A stretch of 9,222 nucleotides of DNA from the NCBI GenBank assembly GCA_900546715.1, contig UREA01000044.1, positions 1 to 9,222 of the forward strand. The letters run 5' to 3'. This document shows positions 1 to 4,702 of the stretch, piece by piece (position 1 is the first letter of the stretch; each line of letters opens with the position of its first letter). The translations under genes were made by a program, and so were the position numbers. The DNA comes from an uncultured Mycoplasmatota bacterium. GTDB lineage: Bacteria; Bacillota_I; Bacilli_A; RF39; UBA660. Below the pieces are notes generated by a model. The model made no database searches. It was not told the origin of the DNA and saw only the letters and a program-made list of their open reading frames with translations.

Positions 1-725
1 AACCGCACTCCCAAGACCAAGCAAAAATCAAAGATCACAAAGGCTAGCCCGCCAAACAGGTCATTCTGATTGCATTGAAAGGCGAAGCAGGCCAGCGCTA
101 CATAAGAGGCAATGTCGTTGGGCTCCCGCAGTGTGCCGTGCCCTGTGGAGAAGCCCCCATCAAAGAGCTTAATCAGGTCAATCTGGGTACAGGTGGTGGT
201 CCCCATAGGGGCAAAGTCCATGTCATGGATGTGGATATCTCCATTTATATGAGCTTGTGCATGCTCTGGTTTTATCATAAACATCTGATAGAACTGCTTG
301 GACCCCTCGCTGCCGTACTTGAGCATGGTGCCCATGGCAGTGTCTCCGTCGATGTTGGCGTTCTCCCGCTTAATATCGCTGTCCTTGGCGGAGGAGAAGG
401 TAATATTTTTATAGGTAGAAATTAAAGGAGAATTTTGTTCTCTAATTTGATTACGTTGAAAACGATAAATAATATATTCTTTGGCAGTTTTAATAAATCC
501 ATTAGTCATTAAAGTCTGTTCAACTATATCTTGAATATGTTCTACATTAATATTATCATTATTTTCTGTTTCAAGCACAGAAACTACCTTATCAGTAAGA
601 AAAGTAACCGTTTTTTTAGATTTTTTTTCTTTACTGGCCTCAAATGCTTTACCAATAGCAACTTTAATCTTGTGTTTATCAAAAGAGACTAATCTACCAT
701 CTCGTTTTTGGATTTGTTTAATCAT
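1..725 (-). CDS. nrdD: Anaerobic ribonucleoside-triphosphate reductase, N-terminal part (runs off left edge)
   Basis: NrdD reduces ribonucleoside triphosphates to dNTPs in the absence of oxygen, using a glycyl radical installed by NrdG. The 241 visible residues start at the ATG at 725, behind a GGAAGGGA ribosome binding site. Residues 1 to about 95 form an ATP-cone (IQKRDGRLVSFDKHKI), the allosteric nucleotide-sensing domain. The catalytic domain follows, with the family blocks KRENANIDGDTAMG (about 119-132), GDIHIHDMD (162-170), TTTCTQIDL (176-184, whose Cys179 aligns with an active-site cysteine) and GFSTGHGTLREPND (191-204). The glycyl-radical C-terminus and any nrdG lie beyond the edge. 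Two oddities: codons are AT-rich up to about residue 108 and GC-rich from residue 109, and the usually conserved QNDQHGGQ block reads QNDLFGGL. Family assignment is secure; integrity of the gene is not. Confidence 0.93.
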   Translation of the reverse strand, partial: MIKQIQKRDGRLVSFDKHKIKVAIGKAFEASKEKKSKKTVTFLTDKVVSVLETENNDNINVEHIQDIVEQTLMTNGFIKTAKEYIIYRFQRNQIREQNSPLISTYKNITFSSAKDSDIKRENANIDGDTAMGTMLKYGSEGSKQFYQMFMIKPEHAQAHINGDIHIHDMDFAPMGTTTCTQIDLIKLFDGGFSTGHGTLREPNDIASYVALACFAFQCNQNDLFGGLAFVIFDFCLVLGVR

Positions 726-761
726 TACGCTTTTCCCTTCCAATAGTTTTATTTCTTAGAA

Positions 762-777
762 ACACAATATGTTGTGT
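762..777. promoter_or_regulatory. NrdR box (repressor site for ribonucleotide reductase genes)
   Basis: The 16-bp near-palindrome ACACAATATGTTGTGT matches the known NrdR-box pattern (ACACWATATWTWGTGT type). It lies just downstream of the predicted nrdD start point. A weaker copy, 794-809, overlaps the -10 box: its right half ATTGTAT lies 32 bp from the matching half of the first box, the phase expected for paired NrdR sites. NrdR is normally a host ATP/dATP-sensing repressor, so this gene is probably under host control. No nrdR gene is visible here. Confidence 0.85.
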
Positions 778-794
778 TTAAATTCTGTCTTTTT

Positions 795-823
795 ATTATA
801 ATATTGTATTATCAATTTGTCAA
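795..823 (-). promoter_or_regulatory. Sigma-A promoter of nrdD
   Basis: On the minus strand, TTGACA (818-823) and TATAAT (795-800) are separated by exactly 17 bp, a full consensus match. Transcription would start near 788 and read into nrdD with a leader of about 60 nt. The -10 box is overlapped by the weaker NrdR half-site. Confidence 0.88.
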
Positions 824-854
824 GTAATAAGATCACAATCTTCAATTCGTAAAG

Positions 855-886
855 TAATAGCTACATCCCAAAGGATGTAGCTATTA
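855..886. terminator. Perfect 14-bp stem-loop, probable transcription end
   Basis: The arms TAATAGCTACATCC and GGATGTAGCTATTA pair perfectly around a CAAA loop. On the minus strand the stem is followed by only a weak U-rich stretch (ACUUUACG). It is placed as the end of the structured RNA transcribed leftward, insulating the nrdD promoter. It could instead be a protein-binding dyad, since neither side has a strong T-run. Confidence 0.5.
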
Positions 887-897
887 ACACGATTTTA

Positions 898-923
898 AAA
901 AGTATTTCTACTTTTGTTTTTTT
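898..923. terminator. A/U stem-loop with T-run, terminator candidate
   Basis: AAAAGTA (898-904) pairs with TACTTTT (909-915) around TTTC, which is a GAAA tetraloop when read on the minus strand. On the plus strand it is followed by GTTTTTTT; on the minus strand it runs directly into five T. The stem is weak, because nearly all pairs are A-U. It is either the 3' end of the leftward structured RNA or part of its structure. Confidence 0.4.
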
Positions 924-1058
924 CTGGGAAACTCGTTCCTTCTCCCTCGGTTGACCCGAGTCATTAGCCCAACCACTTGGCATGATGATTTAGTTTTACA
1001 ATACTCCTGGGCGGCGCCCTATTCATTAAATAGGCATCACGGTGAGTATCAACCCGTT

Positions 1059-1090
1059 AAAAAGAGAAAGATTATTCTTCCTCTTTTTTT
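1059..1090. terminator. Hairpin followed by T-run
   Basis: AAAAAGAG (1059-1066) and AAGA (1068-1071) pair with TCTT (1076-1079) and CTCTTTTT (1081-1088), with one A/C mismatch and a TTAT loop. T-runs flank it on both strands. Read rightward it resembles an intrinsic terminator. Read leftward it lies early in the structured RNA and could act as an attenuator or simply as a 5' domain. Confidence 0.4.
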
Positions 1091-1108
1091 ATATTGCGCA
1101 ATATAAAA
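1087..1108. promoter_or_regulatory. 22-bp perfect palindrome, operator candidate
   Basis: The dyad is centred on TTGCGCAA and extends without mismatch for 11 bp on each side. It lies about 25-45 nt inside the leftward transcript and overlaps the T-run of the adjacent hairpin. With no loop it suits a DNA-binding dimer better than an RNA hairpin, but no bound regulator can be named. Confidence 0.35.
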
Positions 1109-1138
1109 TTGAACTTGCCGTTCTAATATGCTTTTTAT

Positions 1139-1167
1139 ATTATAAAATAATTATTTTATTTTGTCAA
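1139..1167 (-). promoter_or_regulatory. Sigma-A promoter of the leftward structured RNA
   Basis: On the minus strand, TTGACA (1162-1167) and TATAAT (1139-1144) are separated by 17 bp, a perfect consensus. The predicted start is near 1132. No ribosome binding site with an ORF follows it before nrdD, which supports a non-coding transcript. Confidence 0.82.
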
Positions 1168-1173
1168 GATAAA

Positions 1174-1202
1174 TTGACAAAATTTTCAAAATTAGATATA
1201 CT
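1174..1202 (+). promoter_or_regulatory. Sigma-A promoter of the 54-aa gene
   Basis: TTGACA (1174-1179) and TATACT (1197-1202) are separated by 17 bp. Its -35 box is only 6 bp from the -35 box of the leftward promoter, so the two form an inverted repeat and are unlikely to be occupied by RNA polymerase at once. The predicted start is close to the ribosome binding site, giving a very short leader. Confidence 0.8.
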
Positions 1203-1222
1203 AATCAAAAGGAGGTGTTGAT

Positions 1223-1387
1223 ATGGCTACTTCGTCTATTACTAAAGAGTTTTTCGTAAAAGATGATACTGCATTTGAGAAGTTGAAAAAAGAATTGGAC
1301 ACGGAGCCTACTTTGCGTAAACAAGTGGTTGAATCTCCATCTTTGAAAAAAGACAAAGAAAAATTAGCTACCTTTGTATTTCATTGA
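1223..1387 (+). CDS. 54-aa small protein with SSITK N-terminus, function unknown
   Basis: The ATG at 1223 follows a perfect AAAGGAGGT site (1208-1216) and a consensus promoter, so this ORF is probably translated despite its size. The product begins MATSSITKEFFVKDDTAFEK and ends KLATFVFH. It is charged (many K, E, D), has no signal peptide or membrane segment, and probably forms a helix in its middle. From memory, short proteins with an (S)SITK(N/E)F start recur in Clostridia genomes and mobile elements without an assigned role; some sit in toxin-antitoxin-like pairs, but no partner gene is visible here. It is the only convincing rightward gene in the window and is followed directly by a strong terminator. 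Confidence 0.75.
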   Translation: MATSSITKEFFVKDDTAFEKLKKELDTEPTLRKQVVESPSLKKDKEKLATFVFH

Positions 1388-1393
1388 ATATGT

Positions 1394-1425
1394 AAAAGGG
1401 AAGTAGAATTTTCTACTTCCCTTTT
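1394..1425. terminator. Strong bidirectional terminator
   Basis: AAAAGGGAAGTAGAA (1394-1408) pairs perfectly with its complement at 1411-1425 over 15 bp around a TT loop, and each side ends in TTTT in its direction of reading. It starts 6 bp after the stop of the 54-aa gene and also closes the leftward transcript that contains tRNA-Leu. Confidence 0.85.
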
Positions 1426-1571
1426 GCGAAGGTATACACATTAAACACCAGCTTCGCGTTAAGGTAGCGAGACACCCTGAACAGTACAAAGAAAGGTTTC
1501 CTATCGCCTACGAATGAATGATATTCTAACCGTCATTCTCGGTTTGCCAATAATAAAAGCCATGCCTTTTT
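1426..1571 (-). ncRNA. Unidentified structured RNA downstream of tRNA-Leu
   Basis: Between the tRNA trailer hairpin and the terminator lie about 145 nt without a credible ORF but with ordered complementarity. GCGAAG (1426-1431) pairs with CTTCGC (1452-1457). AACCG (1528-1532) pairs with CGGTT (1540-1544), and the loop TCATTC (1533-1538) can form a pseudoknot with GAATGA (1512-1517 or 1516-1521). Further pairing such as GCGA (1467-1470) with TCGC (1504-1507) is possible. Its local GC content is above that of the flanking genes. The strand is inferred from the upstream tRNA promoter and the terminator at 1394-1425, with which it would be co-transcribed; a rightward read-through transcript is the alternative. 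Family not recognised. Confidence 0.42.
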
Positions 1572-1572
1572 T

Positions 1573-1605
1573 GTTTGAAACAAAACTTATTATTTTATTT
1601 CAAAC
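1573..1605 (-). repeat. Trailer hairpin next to tRNA-Leu
   Basis: GTTTGAAA (1573-1580) pairs with TTTCAAAC (1598-1605), and inner AAAA/TTTT pairs are possible. It begins one nucleotide after the encoded CCA. On the tRNA strand it is followed by A-rich sequence, not a T-run, so it is not a terminator. It may separate the tRNA from the downstream RNA or guide 3' processing. Confidence 0.5.
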
Positions 1606-1606
1606 A

Positions 1607-1693
1607 TGGTGCCGGGGACCGGACTCGAACCGGCACGGAATTTCTTCCATGAGATTTTAAGTCTCAGGTGTCTACCAATTCCACCACCCCGGC
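1607..1693 (-). tRNA. tRNA-Leu(UAA) with encoded CCA
   Basis: On the minus strand the gene starts GCCGGGGTGGTGGAATTGG and ends CCCCGGCACCA. The 7-bp acceptor stem is perfect. The anticodon arm GAGACTTAAAATCTC carries anticodon TAA in a 7-nt loop. A long variable arm typical of tRNA-Leu follows, and the T arm GCCGGTTCGAGTCCGGT is canonical. The CCA (1607-1609) is encoded. UUA is the leucine codon favoured by this AT-rich element, so carrying its own tRNA makes sense for a phage or mobile element. The gene is GC-rich compared with its surroundings and has its own promoter at 1746-1774. Confidence 0.97.
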
Positions 1694-1695
1694 AT

Positions 1696-1729
1696 ATATA
1701 AGAGAAATATTTTTGTATTTCTCTTATAT
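1696..1729 (-). repeat. 14-bp leader hairpin before tRNA-Leu
   Basis: ATATAAGAGAAATA (1696-1709) pairs perfectly with 1716-1729 around a 6-nt loop. In the transcript it ends two nucleotides before the mature tRNA 5' end. It could guide 5' processing or block read-through from the upstream gene cluster. No T-run follows it on the minus strand, so it is not a standard terminator. Confidence 0.6.
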
Positions 1730-1745
1730 CGCTTTCAGTGTTATT

Positions 1746-1774
1746 ACTATATCATTTTTCTATCTTCTTGTCAA
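1746..1774 (-). promoter_or_regulatory. Sigma-A promoter of tRNA-Leu
   Basis: TTGACA (1769-1774) and TATAGT (1746-1751), read on the minus strand, are spaced 17 bp. The predicted start is near 1739, so the transcript would hold the leader hairpin, the tRNA, the trailer hairpin and the downstream RNA, about 345 nt up to the terminator at 1394-1425. Confidence 0.85.
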
Positions 1775-1791
1775 CCCATTTTGCAAAAATT

Positions 1792-1992
1792 TTAATCAAA
1801 AATTTCTACCATTTCTGGAGCGTTTAAGGCTATCCATAAGCCACATTCTTTGTAATTAAAATTTTTATCACTAAATACTTGATTTTTAATATCAAGAAAA
1901 TTATCATTCTTTTTTAGTTTTTTATCGCATTTTTTTTTACTACCACATTTAGAACAAGGAGATTCAGAAAGTTTTTCAATTCTTTGATACAT
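1792..1992 (-). CDS. 66-aa cysteine-rich small protein, function unknown
   Basis: The ATG at 1992 is preferred to an upstream in-frame GTG at 2001 because AAAGGTGA lies at the right distance before it. The product has CxxC-G-x4-C near the N-terminus (C13, C16, C22) and a fourth cysteine at C50 (KECGLW), enough for one zinc site. A run of lysines (about 19-28) makes the N-terminal half basic, and the C-terminus is acidic (PEMVEIFD). It is the last gene of the long leftward cluster, 13 bp after the preceding ORF. It resembles small zinc-ribbon proteins of phages, but I do not recognise a family. Confidence 0.6.
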   Translation of the reverse strand: MYQRIEKLSESPCSKCGSKKKCDKKLKKNDNFLDIKNQVFSDKNFNYKECGLWIALNAPEMVEIFD

Positions 1993-2005
1993 AATAATCA
2001 CCTTT

Positions 2006-2530
2006 TTATTCGATTCCTTCTATTTTAATATCAATATTTAATACTTCCGAAGAAGGAGGGATAATATTATTTACATAAGGAAGATACCAAAATGGAATAT
2101 ATGGATTAGTACTTGAATATATTGAAAGAGTATACTCCATATTAGCAAAATCATACATAGTATAATTAAGAGCTAAATAATTATAATCATAATTGAGGGA
2201 TGCTTTTGTTACATAAAAATATTTGCTAACAGTAATTTCTTTGTTATATATATCACCCCAATTAGCCCTAAACCACTCATTGGAGCTATTTTTAAAGGCA
2301 AAAGATAAAAATCCATTAGCATTACTTAATTGTACACTCGAATTAATAGTAATTTCCATTCTAAAGAAAGAAAATATTTTATACAAATATTCTTCTTTGT
2401 ATGAAAAATTCACATTTTGATACTTATAATTGTTGCTACCTGTAAAAGCTCCTCCTTGAACTACATATGATTGTTTTCCTAATAAAGTTGTTTTTTTTAT
2501 TTAATGACTTAAACTGGGGGGGATAATCAT
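2006..2530 (-). pseudogene. Interrupted ORF after the helicase, beta-rich protein of unknown function
   Basis: A good start (ATG at 2530 with AGGAG at the end of the helicase gene) opens a frame that meets a TAA at 2501-2503 after nine residues (MIIPPSLSH). The same frame then stays open for 164 codons to the TAA at 2006-2008. The continuation contains KKTTLLGKQSYVVQGG, then long alternating hydrophobic and polar stretches rich in Y, F, N and S, which suggests beta structure. Downstream starts such as the GTG at 2413 lack a ribosome site. A run of seven C (2516-2522) and a run of eight A (2491-2498) flank the stop. One extra C plus one missing A would restore a smooth protein (MIIPPQFKSLNKKTTLLG). 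So this is either a sequencing or assembly indel pair, a decayed gene, or recoding. No family recognised. Confidence 0.6.
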
Positions 2531-2541
2531 TATCTTTTCTC

Positions 2542-4038
2542 CTATATATTGATTAATTCATCATATTGATTTGTACAAAAATAATCTGTATTTCTAAAAC
2601 GTGCTCGATCAAAATAACGCCATACTTTTATTTTTTGATCTGCATATTCACCAAATCTTGATTTAACAATATAACTAACCAAATTTGGCATAATAGTTTC
2701 GCCCTTAAATCCTACTTTTTTAATATAGGGTTTAATATGAGCAAATTCTTTTATTCTATTTTTTACAGGTAAAGTAATACAAGCAGCATCTAATTTCACT
2801 TTTTGAGATTTGCCGCCAGAAAAACAACTTTCATCAGGAAAATCAATCGTTTTTTCAGTTCCATTTAATTGGCTCATTGTTTTTATTCCCACTGAATATT
2901 TTTCTGCCATATTTTTTAATTCCAATGTAATGTTCCTTAAAACCAAATCTTCTCTTGCTTGTACTGCTGTATTCTGTCTATATTCGGCAACGACAGAAGA
3001 ATTTAATTGCACATAGTCGAAAACAGTATAATATATATTATATTTTTCTACACATTCTTTTATTTTTCTCTCTATACTTTGACAAGTAAAATCGGCCATA
3101 TCTACAAGAGTTAAATTATTTTGTTTTAATATTTCTCCAGCTTTAAGAACTCTAAATTTTTCTTCTTTATTTAAAGTCCCCATAGTAATATGTTTTTCAT
3201 TTACTCCTGATATACAAGCTAAAAACATTGGATTAATTTCTTTACGAGTATCTAATTCAGTATGAATAAATAATCCCGAACCTTGATAATTAGGATTAAT
3301 AATAAAATCTTCTTGTTCATCATTCCAAATTTGATCTACTGATACATTGCATAAATCTGCCACTGCCATTCGAGATTTACCAGTAGATGAAGGTGCAGAC
3401 TCCATTATTAAATGTCCTAAACACCATCCACGAAACAAAGTAGTTAAATACGGAGAACACAAAGATGCCCCAAAAGCAGGAGTTTCTTCAAATTCAGATA
3501 ATAATTCTTCTGTGCCTTCTCCTGCTCTCATTTCATTTCTCACATATTTAACATCATACTTTGTTCTTAATTGAATACTTTTAAATTCTATTCTATTTAA
3601 TATTTCCTGAATAGTAAGTTTCTCAAATTGTGCTAATTGGTTATTTTCTTCTGATAATTCATCATAAAATTCTCTAATATCAAAACCGTTATCTTGCAAT
3701 TCTCGCAACAAAGAAAATTTACGAATAGTATTATAATAATACTCATAGTTATCTATAATAGATAGTTCTTTTACATTAACAATAAAATCAAGATAATTAT
3801 TATCTTGTAGAACTTCCAAAAAAGCAGGTTTTGTTTTCACTACATTTTCTATTTCTATTTCTGTAATTTCTTGTATTCCATTATGAACCAATTTATTAAT
3901 TGCAACATAAATAATTTTATGAAATAATTCAGGCTCAAAATCTTGTTTAGACAAAGGGAATTGAGGAAGAGTTAAAAGAGACGGTTGTTTCATTAAACAC
4001 CCTAAAAGCAAAGAGGATAAATTTATATTATAAAGCAT
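2542..4038 (-). CDS. dnaB: Replicative DNA helicase, DnaB-like
   Basis: Hexameric helicase that unwinds the replication fork 5'-3' with ATP. Residues 1 to about 105 look like the DnaB N-terminal domain (SLLLGCLMKQPSLL, DFEPELFHKIIYVAI). After a linker, the RecA-fold motor carries Walker A APSSTGKS (215-222), the catalytic glutamate in HTELD (E262), Walker B YTVFDYVQL (D341), the motif H3 glutamine in SQLN (Q390) and the arginine region VKSRFGE (R461). The 498 aa exceed typical DnaB (about 450), mainly in the linker and motor loops. The sequence is divergent and phage-like. It ends in TAG, which overlaps the next gene's AGGAG. No DnaG primase or DnaC-type loader is visible; the zinc-finger gene upstream might fill such a role, but that is a guess. 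Confidence 0.88.
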   Translation of the reverse strand: MLYNINLSSLLLGCLMKQPSLLTLPQFPLSKQDFEPELFHKIIYVAINKLVHNGIQEITEIEIENVVKTKPAFLEVLQDNNYLDFIVNVKELSIIDNYEYYYNTIRKFSLLRELQDNGFDIREFYDELSEENNQLAQFEKLTIQEILNRIEFKSIQLRTKYDVKYVRNEMRAGEGTEELLSEFEETPAFGASLCSPYLTTLFRGWCLGHLIMESAPSSTGKSRMAVADLCNVSVDQIWNDEQEDFIINPNYQGSGLFIHTELDTRKEINPMFLACISGVNEKHITMGTLNKEEKFRVLKAGEILKQNNLTLVDMADFTCQSIERKIKECVEKYNIYYTVFDYVQLNSSVVAEYRQNTAVQAREDLVLRNITLELKNMAEKYSVGIKTMSQLNGTEKTIDFPDESCFSGGKSQKVKLDAACITLPVKNRIKEFAHIKPYIKKVGFKGETIMPNLVSYIVKSRFGEYADQKIKVWRYFDRARFRNTDYFCTNQYDELINI

Positions 4039-4047
4039 AAATATTTC

Positions 4048-4206
4048 TCACTTTTTCAAAAATAATAAATTAAAAAATTTAATTATAATTAATAAATCGC
4101 ATGTAATATATATTACAGGATTCTTTAATATATAGCATCCTACAATACTCCCAATTAATAAAATAATGATACAAATCATCTCTTTTAAATAATCTTTTAA
4201 TCCCAT
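4048..4206 (-). CDS. 52-aa hydrophobic membrane peptide, hypothetical
   Basis: An ORF fills the whole gap between the zinc-finger gene and the helicase. Its ATG at 4206 lies inside the last codons of the upstream gene (10-nt overlap), and its TGA lies 9 bp before the helicase start. The product begins MGLKDYLKEM. Two hydrophobic stretches follow (about 11-28, rich in I, L, V and G, and about 31-50), ending KK, which suggests one or two membrane spans. No clear Shine-Dalgarno precedes it (AAAGAAG only), so translational coupling would be needed. The exact fit supports a real gene, but chance ORFs with I/L/F-rich translations are common in AT-rich DNA. Confidence 0.45.
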   Translation of the reverse strand: MGLKDYLKEMICIIILLIGSIVGCYILKNPVIYITCDLLIIIKFFNLLFLKK

Positions 4207-4688
4207 TGTTCTTCTTTAACCCTTCTTTTTTGTTTAATAAAAGGAATAGTATTTATTTGAATATCAATTTGTTTAGCATTCTGTTTATTGTTTTTTATTT
4301 TTTCCATAAATTTATTGAATGGCTCAATATATTTCGGAAATATTTGCCCTAATCCATATTCAAATTGAATACTATATCCTTCTATTTCTACTGCATATTT
4401 TATTACATTATAGATGTCTTTGCAAGACATATTCTTTTTTTCTACAAGAAATTTAATAAATTTAACTGTCAGTAACCAATTTACATTTTCACTGCCAAGC
4501 CATTGATCTTTAATATAATCTAATAAAACATTATAATCTGGATATGGCTCTTTTTTTACAGCGTTCTTTTTTATTTCTATTAATTGCTCATAACATTCTT
4601 TACTGCAAACAATAATATTTTTATATCTTTCATTTTGATATTTCTTGCCTCTATCTATTTCTTTACCACAAATAGAACATATACTCAT
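4197..4688 (-). CDS. Zinc-finger phage protein of the replication module
   Basis: The 163-aa product has an N-terminal treble-clef-like zinc site CxxCG (C4, C7) and CSKEC (C28, C32). A helical segment follows (about 50-130) with the pattern YNVLLDYIKDQWL, VNWLLTVKFIKFLVEKKNMS, DIYNVIKYAVEIEGY, GLGQIFPKYIEPFNKFMEK. From memory this resembles a helical domain in Firmicutes phage proteins of the form YxxLxxYI...W..i.kqIkkf...GIGIIPY, usually uncharacterised. The C-terminus is basic. It lies between the RecA-like ATPase and the helicase, so a role in replication or in loading is plausible but inferred. Its ATG at 4688 has no recognisable ribosome binding site, only AT-rich leader sequence after the upstream stop at 4703. 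Confidence is high for the gene and low for function. Confidence 0.75.
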   Translation of the reverse strand: MSICSICGKEIDRGKKYQNERYKNIIVCSKECYEQLIEIKKNAVKKEPYPDYNVLLDYIKDQWLGSENVNWLLTVKFIKFLVEKKNMSCKDIYNVIKYAVEIEGYSIQFEYGLGQIFPKYIEPFNKFMEKIKNNKQNAKQIDIQINTIPFIKQKRRVKEEQWD

Positions 4689-4702
4689 ATCATATTAAAA
4701 CA

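Larger units (their letters stand above)
897..1132 (-). ncRNA. Unidentified structured RNA, leftward
   Basis: A consensus promoter at 1139-1167 points into a stretch with no open reading frame but many GC-rich complementary segments in an AT-rich background. Visible pairings include ATACTC (1001-1006) with GAGTAT (1044-1049), closing a multi-helix domain; CCTATT (1018-1023) with AATAGG (1029-1034); GGGC (1009-1012) with GCCC (1016-1019), which competes with the previous helix; CTCGG (946-950) with CCGAG (956-960); and GGAA (927-930) with TTCC (936-939). The loop ACTCG (931-935) of the last hairpin could form a pseudoknot with CGAGT (957-961). It does not match riboswitch, RNase P, SRP, tmRNA or 6S signatures I know. 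It could extend to the hairpin at 855-886. Existence of a structured RNA is likely; family and function are unknown. Confidence 0.5.

Noticed and set aside
1..95. Diversity-generating retroelement variable region
   Set aside because: Changes are not restricted to template adenines, no reverse transcriptase or template repeat is present, and NrdD is not a known target.
75..425. Rightward 116-aa open frame
   Set aside because: It lies antisense to clear nrdD coding sequence with family motifs and has no ribosome site.
897..1132. Known riboswitch, T-box, RNase P, SRP RNA, tmRNA or group I/II intron
   Set aside because: None of the conserved core motifs of these classes could be found on either strand.
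1139..1202. CRISPR repeat or insertion-sequence end suggested by the inverted repeat
   Set aside because: The repeat is fully explained by two opposed -35 boxes; there are no spacer-repeat units, transposase or target duplications.
1668..1859. Rightward 63-aa open frame
   Set aside because: It starts inside tRNA-Leu on the opposite strand and crosses the tRNA promoter and the 66-aa gene; no ribosome site.
2542..2544. Reassigned TAG stop codon (phage alternative code)
   Set aside because: Only the helicase ends in TAG, and read-through would add just four residues before TAA; the other genes end in TAA or TGA and no in-frame TAG interrupts a gene.
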